Shown here: positions 32,357-40,511 of the stretch, piece by piece
Position numbering within the stretch: the stretch's first letter is position 1
How the letters are laid out: each line of letters begins with the position of its first letter
Assembly (NCBI GenBank): GCA_027451885.1
Contig: DAIDHX010000248.1
Location: forward strand, 1 to 40,585
Direction: 5' to 3'
Source of the DNA: Planctomycetales bacterium
GTDB taxonomy: Bacteria; Planctomycetota; Planctomycetia; Isosphaerales; Isosphaeraceae
DNA: 40,585 nucleotides
Program-made: the position numbers and the translations under genes
Notes under the pieces: generated by a model
What the model saw: only the letters and a program-made list of their open reading frames with translations
Databases searched by the model: none
Told to the model about the DNA's origin: nothing

Positions 32357-32588
32357 TGCTTGGTTGTTCCTGGTGCGCTGGCGGGCGATGACGCAGCTTC
32401 CCGCGCTCCACTCCCCGCCAAGACATCCCACTTTTACCAGACCCGAAGGGTATCGTCCAAGCGGATGGAGATTACGAATCGGATCGACTGGCCACACCTG
32501 ACTCCAAACATTCGCCCGGATACCGCGTAACCCCGCGGGTGAATCGAGGCCGGCCCTTATCGCAAGTCAGCTACGTTACCCAGGACCA

Positions 32589-33179
32589 TTACCACTCCGC
32601 CTCGATTTCGCGCTCAAGTGCGGCGATTTCGGCGTCGGTGAGTAGCGCGGGGGGCGCAAGGTCGGGTTCGGAGGCCAGGATCGTGTCGACGCCGCTGAAG
32701 ACCTGGGCCCAGTCTTCGGCCTCGCGCGGCTCGGGCAGTTCGGCGTTGTCCGTGGGCTCATGCTCGGTGTTCCGGGTGCGTGCCAGGCGCTCGATCATGT
32801 CGAGGAACTCCTCGCTTCGCACCGCTTGGGCCCTGCGCCTGGCGGCCGCCTGGCGAATGCGGCGATCGGTCGAGACCACAACCAGGTCACGGGGATGCGA
32901 ATGGCGGGCAATCATGCGTTCGAGACGGGCGTCGGCGTTCTCGTCGCCAAGCGCAAACACAAGCGCCAGGCCGCGAAAGCGCGATTCGAGCGGGAAGTCC
33001 CCCGGCGGCGAGGACGCGTCAAACACCACCGTCGCCCGGCCCGCCCGGTCCGGACCAAGCCGGTCCGCAAGGTCGTTCAGAAACCGCCTGCGGTCGCGGC
33101 GAAAGGCCTCGCCAGCCCGGGTTGAGGAGATCCGGCCCCAGGCGTGCATCAGGTTGTAACCGTCGATGAAGAACTCCAC
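32589..33179 (-). CDS. NYN-domain (YacP-like) protein, probable ribonuclease
   Basis: 196 residues. The N-terminal MEFFIDGYNLMHAWG (Asp 6, Asn 9), RATVVFDASSPPGDF and DENADARLERMIARHSHPRD, then LVVVSTDRRIRQAAARRRAQ, give the PIN-like acidic site of NYN domains. The Bacillus YacP (Rae1) group cleaves mRNA in ribosomes. The C-terminal 60 residues are acidic and not conserved-looking. It follows pyrC after an 84-base gap on the same strand and may be co-transcribed with pyrBC. The metal-site residues look intact. Confidence 0.82.
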   Translation of the reverse strand: MEFFIDGYNLMHAWGRISSTRAGEAFRRDRRRFLNDLADRLGPDRAGRATVVFDASSPPGDFPLESRFRGLALVFALGDENADARLERMIARHSHPRDLVVVSTDRRIRQAAARRRAQAVRSEEFLDMIERLARTRNTEHEPTDNAELPEPREAEDWAQVFSGVDTILASEPDLAPPALLTDAEIAALEREIEAEW

Positions 33180-33263
33180 GAGACCCAGGCCTCGCGATGA
33201 TGCACTTGATTTCCAGACGCGGAACGACCGCCCCTTGCATCATTCGCCACCTGCCCCAGGGAT

Positions 33264-34571
33264 TCAAGCCCGTGCCGCTTCGGCAAAACGCGGGTCGCGG
33301 GAATATCGCAGCTCCCCCGCGACAATCGCCGCATGCGCCCGCCCCCGGACCTTCCAGCCCTCGAAGGGGGTGTTGCGGCTCCTGGAATGAAACTCGGACG
33401 AGTCGATCGTCCATTCGACGCGGGGGTCGATGATCGTCACATCCGCGTCGCTGCCCGGGCGAAATGTCCCCTTCTGATCGAGCTTGAGAAGCTGAGCCGC
33501 GTTCACCGTCAGCTTGCGGATGACCTCCGGCCAGGTAAGATGCCCCGGCTCGATCAGACACTTGATGGTGATCGGCAACAGCGTTTCCAGCCCCACGATG
33601 CCGAAGGGGGCCAGATCGAGCTCGCGCATCTTCTTCTCACGAGCATGAGGCGCGTGGTCGGTGGCCAGGATTTCGATGGTGTCGTCCTTGAGCCCGGCGA
33701 TGACCGCCTCGACATCGGCGTGGGTGCGCAAGGGCGGGTTCATCTTGAAATTGGAATCGAACGAGCGGAGCGACTCGTCGGTGAGCGAGAAGTGATGCGG
33801 GCAAGCCTCGGCCGTCACGCGTACGCCCCTGCGCTTGCCTTCCCGCACGAGCTCCACCGAGCGCGCTGTGGAGATGTGCTGGATGTGCAGGCGGCCGCCG
33901 GTGATCTCAGCAAGCCGGATGTCGCGCGCGACCATGATGTCCTCGGCCGCAGCGGGCATGCCGCCAAGCCCCAGACGCATCGACTCAAACCCCTCGTTCA
34001 TCACCCCCCCGTCGGTGAGCTCCGGCACCTGGCAGTGCTGCATCACAACGCGGTCGAACATCCGGGAATACTCAAGCGCCCGCCGCATGAGCGACGCCGA
34101 CGCCACGGGTGCGCCGTCGTCGGTAAACGCCACCGCGCCCCCCGCCACAAGCTGACCCAGCTCCGCAAGCTCCTGCCCCTTGCGTTCCTTGCTCACCGCC
34201 CCCACCGGGAAGACATTCGCCTGCCGCGCACGCCTCGCCTGCAACACCACAAACTCCGCCGCCGCCTGCGTGTCAATCGCCGGCCGGGTGTTGGGCATGC
34301 ACGCCACCGACGTCACGCCCCCGGCAAGCGCCGCACGCGCACCAGAGGCAATCGTCTCGTCCTCTTCGTTCCCAGGCTCGCGCAAATGCACGTGCACGTC
34401 GATCAGGCCAGGGCAAACAATCATCCCCCCCGCGTCGATCACCAGGTCGGGATCCTCACCCACGCTGCCAAGACCAAGAATCCGGCCCCGCGCCAGCCAC
34501 AAATCCCCCACTGTGTCGAGATCCTGCGCGGGATCGATCAGACGCCCCCCGCGGATCTGGATGGTCGTCAT
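33264..34571 (-). CDS. pyrC: Dihydroorotase (class I)
   Basis: 435 residues. It closes carbamoyl-aspartate to dihydroorotate, the third step of pyrimidine synthesis. GLIDVHVHLREPGNEEDETI holds the metal histidines (H60, H62). VACMPNTRPAID, ITGGRLHIQHIST, TAEACPHHFSLTDE, FKMNPPLRT and ILATDHAPHAREKK (catalytic Asp) complete the class I set, so it is an active enzyme rather than the inactive partner seen beside pyrB in some bacteria. ATG 34571 lies 4 bases behind the pyrB stop, and the sequence before it is antisense-like. The C-terminal FRPGSDADVTIIDP is the usual amidohydrolase ending. Confidence 0.96.
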   Translation of the reverse strand: MTTIQIRGGRLIDPAQDLDTVGDLWLARGRILGLGSVGEDPDLVIDAGGMIVCPGLIDVHVHLREPGNEEDETIASGARAALAGGVTSVACMPNTRPAIDTQAAAEFVVLQARRARQANVFPVGAVSKERKGQELAELGQLVAGGAVAFTDDGAPVASASLMRRALEYSRMFDRVVMQHCQVPELTDGGVMNEGFESMRLGLGGMPAAAEDIMVARDIRLAEITGGRLHIQHISTARSVELVREGKRRGVRVTAEACPHHFSLTDESLRSFDSNFKMNPPLRTHADVEAVIAGLKDDTIEILATDHAPHAREKKMRELDLAPFGIVGLETLLPITIKCLIEPGHLTWPEVIRKLTVNAAQLLKLDQKGTFRPGSDADVTIIDPRVEWTIDSSEFHSRSRNTPFEGWKVRGRAHAAIVAGELRYSRDPRFAEAARA

Positions 34572-34575
34572 GGAC

Positions 34576-35583
34576 TCAGCCCCCCCCAGGCGCCGCACGG
34601 CCCGCCCGGCTCGCATCAAGCCCGCGGCAGAGCATCGAAAGCACCGCCATCCGCACCGCGAGCCCGTTGGCCACCTGGTCCAGAATCGCCGAATGGGGGC
34701 CGTCCGCCACCTCAGGCGTGAGCTCAACTCCGCGATTGATCGGCCCAGGCGCGAGCATGAGCAGGTCCGGCCGGGCCGCCTTGATACGTTCCTGGGTCAT
34801 CATGTAAAAATGCGAATACTCACCAACGGACGGGAAAAGCGCGTTCTGCTGCCGCTCGAACTGGATCCGCAGCACGTTGATGACATCGCAACGCGGCAGC
34901 ACCTCGTCAAGATGATACGCCACCTCGCAGGCAAGCCGCTCCCAGCCGCGCGGCACCAGCGTGGGAGGCCCGCACAGAATCACCCGCGCACCCAGCTTGA
35001 GCAAGCCCCAGATGTTCGAGCGCGCCACGCGGGAATGCGCGATGTCCCCCAGCAGACCGACCGTGAGCCCCTCAATGCGCCCCTTCGCCCTGCGGATCGT
35101 CAGCAAATCCAGCAACGCCTGCGTGGGATGCTCGTGCGCCCCGTCGCCGGCGTTCACAATCGCACAGCCGACATTCTGCGACAACAGCCGCGGCGTCCCC
35201 GGCGTGGGATGACGGACGACCAGAATGTCGGCCCCCATCGCCTCCAGATTCTTGGCCGTGTCGATGAACGACTCCCCCTTGGAAAGGCTCGAACCCCCCG
35301 GCGAAAAATCCTGCGTGTCCGCCGAAAGCCGCTTGGACGCCAGGCTGAAACTGGTACGCGTGCGCGTCGAATTCTCGAAAAACAGGTTGAATACCACACG
35401 GCCCTGCAGGTCGAGAAGCTTCTTGCGGCTCGCAGCCAGCTCTCGAGCAAGAGCGTCCGCCTGGTCGAGAATCGATTCGATCTCAGCCCGCGAAAGATCC
35501 TCCAGCCCAAGCAAATGGGGCCCATGCCAGGACGTTTCCGCCGGCCGCGATCTCGGCCGCTCGCCGAGCTGGACCCGCTCCAT
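34576..35583 (-). CDS. pyrB: Aspartate carbamoyltransferase, catalytic chain
   Basis: 335 residues. It joins carbamoyl phosphate and aspartate. Carbamoyl-phosphate loop STRTRTSF (72-79), KGES (102-105), the aspartate-site region [18 protein letters not shown] (147-164), [12 protein letters not shown] and LRIQFERQ are all present. The C-terminus has [10 protein letters not shown]. No regulatory chain (PyrI) gene is nearby, and PyrC follows after 4 bases, which suits a PyrB-PyrC pair. ATG 35583 has GGGAGAG upstream; a TTG at 35601 is less likely. Confidence 0.96.
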   Translation of the reverse strand: MERVQLGERPRSRPAETSWHGPHLLGLEDLSRAEIESILDQADALARELAASRKKLLDLQGRVVFNLFFENSTRTRTSFSLASKRLSADTQDFSPGGSSLSKGESFIDTAKNLEAMGADILVVRHPTPGTPRLLSQNVGCAIVNAGDGAHEHPTQALLDLLTIRRAKGRIEGLTVGLLGDIAHSRVARSNIWGLLKLGARVILCGPPTLVPRGWERLACEVAYHLDEVLPRCDVINVLRIQFERQQNALFPSVGEYSHFYMMTQERIKAARPDLLMLAPGPINRGVELTPEVADGPHSAILDQVANGLAVRMAVLSMLCRGLDASRAGRAAPGGG

Positions 35584-35625
35584 CTTTGCTCTCCCGCTCA
35601 AACCTGGAATTGCACTTCGTACGGA

Positions 35626-35655
35626 ACTCTAGCAGAGCCGACGCCCGACTGGCAA
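35626..35655 (-). promoter_or_regulatory. Candidate sigma70 promoter for pyrBC
   Basis: Minus strand: TTGCCA (35655-35650), 18 bases, TAGAGT (35631-35626). It has five of six -35 and four of six -10 matches, about 42 bases before the pyrB ATG, in the 162-base gap shared with ispH. No pyrimidine attenuator hairpin is visible. Confidence 0.4.
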
Positions 35656-35745
35656 GCAACGCAAACGCTGAATCGACTTCTCGCGGGCGAGCGAATCGCC
35701 TACCATGTTCCCAGGCGGATCAAGGTCCACAGGGAATCACGGCGA

Positions 35746-36711
35746 ATGAAGATCATCCTGGCAAATCCCCGCGGCTTCTGTGCAGGGGTCAACATGGCGA
35801 TCGAGTGCCTCGAACGGGCACTCGAATTTTTCGGCCCGCCCATCTACGTTTACCACGAAATCGTCCATAACAAGTTTGTCGTCGAACGCTTCCAGAAGCG
35901 CGGCACGGTCTTCGTCGAATCACTCGCCGAAGTCCCCTCGGGCGCCCCCTTGCTCTACAGCGCACACGGCGTCTCTCCCCAGATCCGCCAGGAGGCACGC
36001 GATCGCAAGCTGGTCGCCATCGACGCAACCTGCCCCCTCGTAACCAAGGTCCACCTCGAAGCCGTCAAGTACGCCCGCGAAGGCTACACCATCATCCTCA
36101 TCGGCCACGAAGGCCACGACGAGGTCATCGGCACCATGGGCGAAGCGCCCGATCGCATGATCCTCGTCGAGACCGCGGAGGATGTCGATTCACTCGAAGT
36201 CCCCGACCCAAACAAAATCGCCTATCTCACGCAGACAACGCTCTCGGTCGATGATGCGAACCTGGTCATCGAGGCCCTGAGGCGTAAGTTCCCCAGCATC
36301 GCGAATCCACCCAAGGACGATATCTGCTACGCAACCCAGAATCGCCAGGAAGCCGTGCGCGAGCTCGCAGCGCAGGCAGACCTGGTGCTCGTTCTCGGCA
36401 GTCAAAACAGCTCAAACAGCCGACGCCTGGCTGAAATCGCCGCCGGCATGGGCATCCCCGCACACCTGATCGACGGCGTCGCCGAGATTCGCGAGGAATG
36501 GCTCAGCGGCGTCGACACCGTGCTCATCACTGCGGGCGCAAGCGCCCCCGAGGAAGTCGTTCGCGAGTGCATTGAATACCTCGAACAACGCCACGGCGCC
36601 CTGATCGAGGAACAGACCATTCGTGAGGAAAACGTGCACTTCCCACTGCCCAAGACGCTCCGCGACCTGCTCCCCGCGGCCGCACTTTCCCCAACCCGCG
36701 CAAAAGCCTGA
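35746..36711 (+). CDS. ispH: 4-hydroxy-3-methylbut-2-enyl diphosphate reductase
   Basis: 321 residues. The last enzyme of the MEP pathway, it makes isopentenyl and dimethylallyl diphosphate with an iron-sulfur cluster. The three cluster cysteines are C12 (NPRGFCAGV), C96 (IDATCPLV) and C194 (DICYATQNRQ). Substrate histidines occur in EIVHNKFVV (H41), SAHGVS (H74) and GHEGHDEV (H124), with the catalytic Glu 126. LGSQNSSNSRRLAEIA and ITAGASAPEEVV close the family pattern. ATG 35746 is fixed by the conserved N-terminus; the open frame extends far upstream but is antisense to pyrBC. Convergent with the next gene at 20 bases. Confidence 0.97.
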   Translation: MKIILANPRGFCAGVNMAIECLERALEFFGPPIYVYHEIVHNKFVVERFQKRGTVFVESLAEVPSGAPLLYSAHGVSPQIRQEARDRKLVAIDATCPLVTKVHLEAVKYAREGYTIILIGHEGHDEVIGTMGEAPDRMILVETAEDVDSLEVPDPNKIAYLTQTTLSVDDANLVIEALRRKFPSIANPPKDDICYATQNRQEAVRELAAQADLVLVLGSQNSSNSRRLAEIAAGMGIPAHLIDGVAEIREEWLSGVDTVLITAGASAPEEVVRECIEYLEQRHGALIEEQTIREENVHFPLPKTLRDLLPAAALSPTRAKA

Positions 36712-36731
36712 GGCAACCGCACCCTCACCCG

Positions 36732-37523
36732 CTAAAACGGGCGCTGGGCCGACGTGGCATAAGAGGCATCGTCTCGCATCGAATCGTTCGAAGCCCGGAA
36801 CAGATCATCCGCCAGATCTTCTCGGTTCATTTCCTCGATGACCCAGGTGGAATGCTGCACCGCCGAGACCACCATCGCCGTCACCTGGATCACCGTCACG
36901 GCCCAGATCAACTGGAATCCGTGATAGAGCAAAAAACCCTCGAGCATGTGGATTCTGCGAGGCTGGAGCGGCCACGCCGCCCAGTTCGTGCACTGGCAAA
37001 ACAGCAGGAGCCAGATCACAGCCCCCGTCGCCGCCAGCGACCGCGTGGACTTGTCAGAATCGCTCGCCTGCTCAACCCCCAGATGCACCAGATAGCCCGA
37101 GGTCAAGCTCGACAGAAGTGCGAATTCCGCCCAGCCAAGCGCCTCGCCAACATGGTCTCGCAGCCAGCGATGGCCGATGCCATGGCCATTCAGACCAAAG
37201 GACTCACCTCTTGAAAGGAACCAGAGCACGACATCCACGACGCTCATCGCCAGCAGCAAACCCGACCGCCGCTGCCAGCTTGATTGATTCCAGCGCCCCC
37301 AAAGCAGCGTGGCACCAACCAGACTGAACCAGACAATCGGCGTGTCTAAATATTGATACCACGGCTTGTCGCTCAACCAGATCATGAGATGGCGGTTGAA
37401 CATCCCCACAATGCTGACCAGCGAGCTGAAGGTCGCCAGCACAAGCGCCGCGGCGATGAAGCCGAATCCGAGCCGGCAGAGCTGATAGTTCCGGCGAATT
37501 TGATCGCGATCCTGGTCGATCAT
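36732..37523 (-). CDS. Multi-pass membrane protein of unknown function
   Basis: 263 residues from ATG 37523. About six membrane segments are visible: FGFIAAALVLATFSSLVSIV, TPIVWFSLVGATLLWG, GLLLAMSVVDVVLWFL, EALGWAEFALLSSLTSGYLV, AATGAVIWLLLFCQC and FQLIWAVTVIQVTAMVVSAV. The tail is polar. No family is recognised. The frame is open to a TTG at 37619 and the added 32 residues (ILEQDYVFRPFVATDETRRA) look plausibly coded, so the start may lie further out. The frame then meets a TGA that is also the stop of the preceding gene. It is convergent with ispH. Confidence 0.65.
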   Translation of the reverse strand: MIDQDRDQIRRNYQLCRLGFGFIAAALVLATFSSLVSIVGMFNRHLMIWLSDKPWYQYLDTPIVWFSLVGATLLWGRWNQSSWQRRSGLLLAMSVVDVVLWFLSRGESFGLNGHGIGHRWLRDHVGEALGWAEFALLSSLTSGYLVHLGVEQASDSDKSTRSLAATGAVIWLLLFCQCTNWAAWPLQPRRIHMLEGFLLYHGFQLIWAVTVIQVTAMVVSAVQHSTWVIEEMNREDLADDLFRASNDSMRDDASYATSAQRPF

Positions 37524-37625
37524 CGCGCGTCTCGTCTCATCCGTCGCCACGAACGGCCGAAAAACATAGTCCTGCTCGAGTATACGCCTTCCCCACGCGC
37601 CCGCCAAGAGCCCCAGCAATGCGCA

Positions 37626-38015
37626 TCAGGACGCCCCCACGGCGGCAATCACAAGCCGGATCTCACCAGGAGGCTCCGGCCCCAGATTCGCCAGCTCACA
37701 CGCGCCAACCTCCAGCTCCAGAAGCAAAGTATTCCGCTCAAGCACCATCCCAAGCGCAAGCTCGTAGCCCCCCTCACGCCAGATCAGTGCCCGCTCCTCC
37801 CCGTTCAACACCACACGCACAAGTCCCGTCACCCCCTCCAGCACCAGCCGGACGCATTCCCGCGCGGCGTCCAACCGCGGGCGCCCAAAACGCCGGCGAT
37901 ACACCGCTCGACACACGCCCCGAGCCGCCTCTTCCCCTCTCAGACCGCGCGCCTCGAGCCGCCCCGCATCGACCCGTTCCCAACCCTTCCTCAAACGGAT
38001 CCGGTGTTCGCTCAT
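37626..38015 (-). CDS. Small hypothetical protein with a beta-sandwich-like C-terminus
   Basis: 129 residues from ATG 38015; the open frame continues to 38231 but the extra part is low-complexity. The second half (CVRLVLEGVTGLVRVVLNGE...YELALGMVLERNTLLLELEV) alternates hydrophobic strands and recalls the jelly-roll of sugar-binding domains in glycoside hydrolase family 2, although the resemblance is weak and I assign no function. The first half is Arg-rich and helical. Its TGA stop is in frame with the downstream membrane-protein gene, only 3 codons from that gene's earliest possible start. A minus-strand TATAGT at 38117-38122 could be a -10 element. Confidence 0.55.
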   Translation of the reverse strand: MSEHRIRLRKGWERVDAGRLEARGLRGEEAARGVCRAVYRRRFGRPRLDAARECVRLVLEGVTGLVRVVLNGEERALIWREGGYELALGMVLERNTLLLELEVGACELANLGPEPPGEIRLVIAAVGAS

Positions 38016-38425
38016 CCCAGGCCAAAACCCTCCCCACGCGAGCCCAGAAAAGCCCACGCCGACACGCTTCTCACGACTTCCACTCGATCGTCTATGGCCC
38101 CAGGCCAATCCTTTCACTATACTTGGCGAATTCCGGAATGCACGGCCAGCGCCCGTCTTCGGGCTCCAGCCGGCAATCGGCCGCACCCGAGCAGGCGCCG
38201 CGAGGCCCGCCGCCGGCAATCGTCGAAACACGGATTGGCCTGTCGGAGGTCAATCAGTCGAGGACCCACGACGAGACGAGGATTCCTTCACCCCCACAAC
38301 TCCACTCGCCCAGCGGCTTCCACCCAGGGCGATGTCTTCGGAGCCCAGGCACAGCGAAGGCTTCCCTCAACTCGACGCCATCACCGGCTCGGCTTGAATG
38401 CGAGCGGTAGCGTGCGTGACTGCAC
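38016..38425. other. 410-bp gap between divergent genes
   Basis: Between the small hypothetical gene (-) and fabH (+) I see no supportable gene. Frames in the region are rich in Pro, Arg and Ser and lack start signals. The A+T-richer stretch at 38110-38140 includes ACTATACTT, giving TATAGT on the minus strand and TATACT on the plus strand, so a promoter may lie here in either direction. No convincing -35 accompanies it, and fabH has no clear Shine-Dalgarno. Confidence 0.4.
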
Positions 38426-39445
38426 ATGAGCAATGCCCACACCTTCGTCGCCCCACCTCCCCGCTCACTCACCGGTGTGCGGATCCTCGCGTGCGGAAGT
38501 TACGTTCCCGAGCGGGTCGTCACCAACGTCGACCTCAAGGAATCGCACGGCTTCGATCCCGAGTGGATCTACAACCGGACCGGGATCACCGAACGCCGGT
38601 TCGCGTTGCCCCATCAGGCAACCTCGGATCTCTGCATCGAGGCCGCCCAGCGCTGCTTGAAAGCCGCCAGGCGCGACCCCAGGGACGTCGATCTCCTCGT
38701 CGTCGGCACCTTCACTCCCGACATGGCGTTTCCTGGCACTGCAAACCTGGTTCAGGATCGCATGCACCTCCTCTGCCCGGCCTTCGACGTCCAGGCCGCC
38801 TGCGCAGGGTTCGTCTTCGCCCTCGTGATCGCCTCACAATTCGTGGCCACCGGCAACAGCCGCTGCGCACTCGTCGTCGGCGGCGATTGCAATAGCCGCG
38901 TGATCAATCCCGGCGACCAAAAGAGCTTCCCCCTGTTTGGCGACGGCGCAGGCGCTGTGCTCCTCGGACCGGGCGAGCCAGATCAGGGACTGATCTCCTA
39001 CCAGCTTGGCTCCGATGGCTCCGGTGGAGAACTGCTGGCCCGCCCCGCTTGTGGCAGCCGAATTCCCCCCACACCCGAAGCGCTCGAACGCGGCCTGCAT
39101 TACCTGACCATGGACGGCCGCGCCGTCTTCAAGTGGGCCGTGCGCGTCCTCGCCGACTCCTGCCAGGCCGTGATGAACCACGCCCAGGTCAAGGTCGCCG
39201 ACGTCCGCTGGTTCGTTCCCCACCAGGCCAATGTGCGAATCATTCACGCCTCCAGCGATGTCCTCGGTTTCCCACGCGAGTCGGTCTACAAAAACCTGGA
39301 ACGCTACGGCAACACCTCCGCCGGCTCGATCCCAATCGCCCTCGACGAGCTCTACCAGCAAGGCGCAATCCGCCGCGGCGACCTGATGTTGACCTCCGGC
39401 TTCGGCGCGGGGCTGAACTGGGGCACCGCACTCTGGCGCTGGTAA
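38426..39445 (+). CDS. fabH: 3-oxoacyl-[acyl-carrier-protein] synthase III
   Basis: 339 residues. It starts fatty-acid synthesis by condensing acetyl-CoA (or a similar primer) with malonyl-ACP. The catalytic triad is complete: Cys 126 in DVQAACAGFV, His 266 in RWFVPHQANVRI and Asn 296 in ERYGNTSAGSIPIAL. LTGVRILACGSYVPERVVTN and WIYNRTGITERRFA mark the N-terminus, and GDGAGAVLL the core. ATG 38426 is used. No fab or acp genes adjoin it here, so it stands alone, followed by the repeat-rich region. Confidence 0.95.
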   Translation: MSNAHTFVAPPPRSLTGVRILACGSYVPERVVTNVDLKESHGFDPEWIYNRTGITERRFALPHQATSDLCIEAAQRCLKAARRDPRDVDLLVVGTFTPDMAFPGTANLVQDRMHLLCPAFDVQAACAGFVFALVIASQFVATGNSRCALVVGGDCNSRVINPGDQKSFPLFGDGAGAVLLGPGEPDQGLISYQLGSDGSGGELLARPACGSRIPPTPEALERGLHYLTMDGRAVFKWAVRVLADSCQAVMNHAQVKVADVRWFVPHQANVRIIHASSDVLGFPRESVYKNLERYGNTSAGSIPIALDELYQQGAIRRGDLMLTSGFGAGLNWGTALWRW

Positions 39446-39487
39446 GAAACACACCCGCTCGACGCTCCGCACAGAGCAATTCCGCAT

Positions 39488-39611
39488 CAACTGCCTATCC
39501 CACAAGAGATTCCCCCTCTACGCATGCAGCGATTGCACAACAACTGCCTATCCCATAAGCGATTCCCCTTCTCCGCATGCAGCGATTGCACAACAACTGC
39601 CTATCCCACAA
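39488..39611. repeat. 53-bp tandem repeat, about 2.3 copies
   Basis: Copies begin with CAACTGCCTATCCCA at 39488, 39541 and 39594. The first two are full length and differ at only a few positions; both end GCATGCAGCGATTGCACAA. The third breaks off after about 18 bases. A degraded relative may precede the first copy (39473-39487). The array starts 42 bases behind fabH. As 53 is not a multiple of three, the array is unlikely to be maintained as coding. Confidence 0.9.
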
Positions 39612-39949
39612 AACTTTCCTGGACGAACTGTCATCCCAGCCAGCGCCGGGGCACTTTCTGCAGACGCCGGACTCGGCCCTTTCCTCATCCTCAAGCCGCC
39701 TGATGACCACGCTGGGGCACCCCAAAAAACTGAGATCCACGCGCCCGTGACGAATTCGGATGCGATCCTCCACCCGCCCCTCGAGCCGCGAAACCCACTT
39801 CTCGACACCCCCATCCCCGCGCACCGCCTCCAGACCCCGCCGACCGGATCAAACTCGAAACAGCCTGCAAACCTCGAGGCAAGAAAATCGTAATCGTGTC
39901 CTGGCTTCGCTCCACCGGAGTCGCCTGGCTTCAGTCTGCGCGGGCGGTT

Positions 39950-40030
39950 GGCTTCGGTCCGCGCGGGCACAATGGGTTCGGTCCGCGCGGGTGGTTGGCT
40001 TCGGTCCGCGCGGGCACAATGGGTTCGGTT
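39950..40030. repeat. 23/24-bp tandem repeat, about 3.4 units (47-bp higher-order period)
   Basis: Units GGCTTCGGTCCGCGCGGGCA-CAAT begin at 39950 (24 bp), 39974 (23 bp, ending GTGGTT), 39997 (24 bp) and 40021 (partial). The first and third are identical, giving a 47-bp period. On the minus strand a full unit reads as EPIVPART-type peptide (ARTEPIVPARTEANRPRR). Confidence 0.85.
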
Positions 40031-40105
40031 CGCAGTCGACGGTTCTCGTTTCAAGGCTTCATGTTCTGGCGAGCTTGAACTCGGATTTGCGCAGCGGTTA
40101 CGGCT

Positions 40106-40140
40106 TCACTTTCTGACAAGTTTTGGCATCACTTTCTGAC
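40106..40140. repeat. 23-bp spaced direct repeat of TCACTTTCTGAC
   Basis: TCACTTTCTGAC occurs at 40106-40117 and again at 40129-40140, a 23-base period; the intervening 11 bases are only loosely similar to those after the second copy. Confidence 0.6.
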
Positions 40141-40250
40141 GCGATTGGGTTCGCTCCTTCGGCGTGAAAACAACACCCTCGACCGCGCTGCCGATACGAG
40201 CACGCAGCGCGAGCAAGTGCGTGCATTCGTGTCAGGTCCGCCCTCTCGTG

Positions 40251-40310
40251 CTTAGCAGGACACGTTCTTAGCAGGACACGTTCTTAGCAGGACACGTTCT
40301 TAGCAGGACA
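40251..40310. repeat. 16-bp tandem repeat, 3.75 copies
   Basis: CTTAGCAGGACACGTT repeats perfectly from 40251, 40267 and 40283, and for 12 bases from 40299. All copies are identical, which suggests recent expansion. No gene spans it. Confidence 0.93.
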
Positions 40311-40340
40311 GGCGTGGTCATTGCGATACCTGGTCCACCC

Positions 40341-40511
40341 TTACAGCCGGCGCCCAGCCGGACTCGATCTTTCCGCGCTGGGTTCGGCTTGTCGCGGCGC
40401 GCTGGCCTCGCTTTTTCCGGCGGTGGGTTCGGTTCGCGCGGGCGCAATGGGTTCGGTTCGGTGTGTCAGGAAAAGTCTCGGTGATCCTGTCAGGTGAAAG
40501 GAACTGACCAT
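40341..40511 (-). CDS. Possible 56-aa protein with EPIAPAR repeat
   Basis: ATG 40511 opens a 56-codon frame to TAA 40341: MVSSFHLTGSPRLFL, then THRTEPIAPARTEPTAG, then a Lys/Glu/Ala/Pro-rich tail. The repeat part corresponds to the 24-bp units shared with 39950-40030. There is no convincing Shine-Dalgarno. It may be a genuine small repeat protein or only the translation of a dispersed non-coding repeat. Confidence 0.25.
   Translation of the reverse strand: MVSSFHLTGSPRLFLTHRTEPIAPARTEPTAGKSEASAPRQAEPSAERSSPAGRRL
40425..40461. repeat. Second copy of the 24-bp repeat family
   Basis: GGGTTCGGTTCGCGCGGGCG-CAAT (40425-40448) followed by GGGTTCGGTTCGG (40449-40461) matches the units at 39950-40030 with a few T/C changes, in the same orientation, about 450 bases away. 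A more degraded relative starts at 40379. Confidence 0.8.

Noticed and set aside
34672-34690. Possible second sigma54 site or tRNA-like sequences elsewhere
   Set aside because: Scanning for TGGC-N-TTGC and for GTTCRANNC arms gave only hits inside genes or with wrong spacing; none supports a promoter or tRNA.
34180-35745. Upstream extension of the ispH frame by 522 codons
   Set aside because: The extension is antisense to pyrBC; IspH begins at the conserved MKIILANPRGFCAG at 35746.
39548-40054. 168-codon minus-strand frame in the repeat region
   Set aside because: Its two ends are translations of the 24-bp and 53-bp repeats, it starts at TTG without a ribosome site, and the middle shows no family. 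Overlapping frames of similar length exist.
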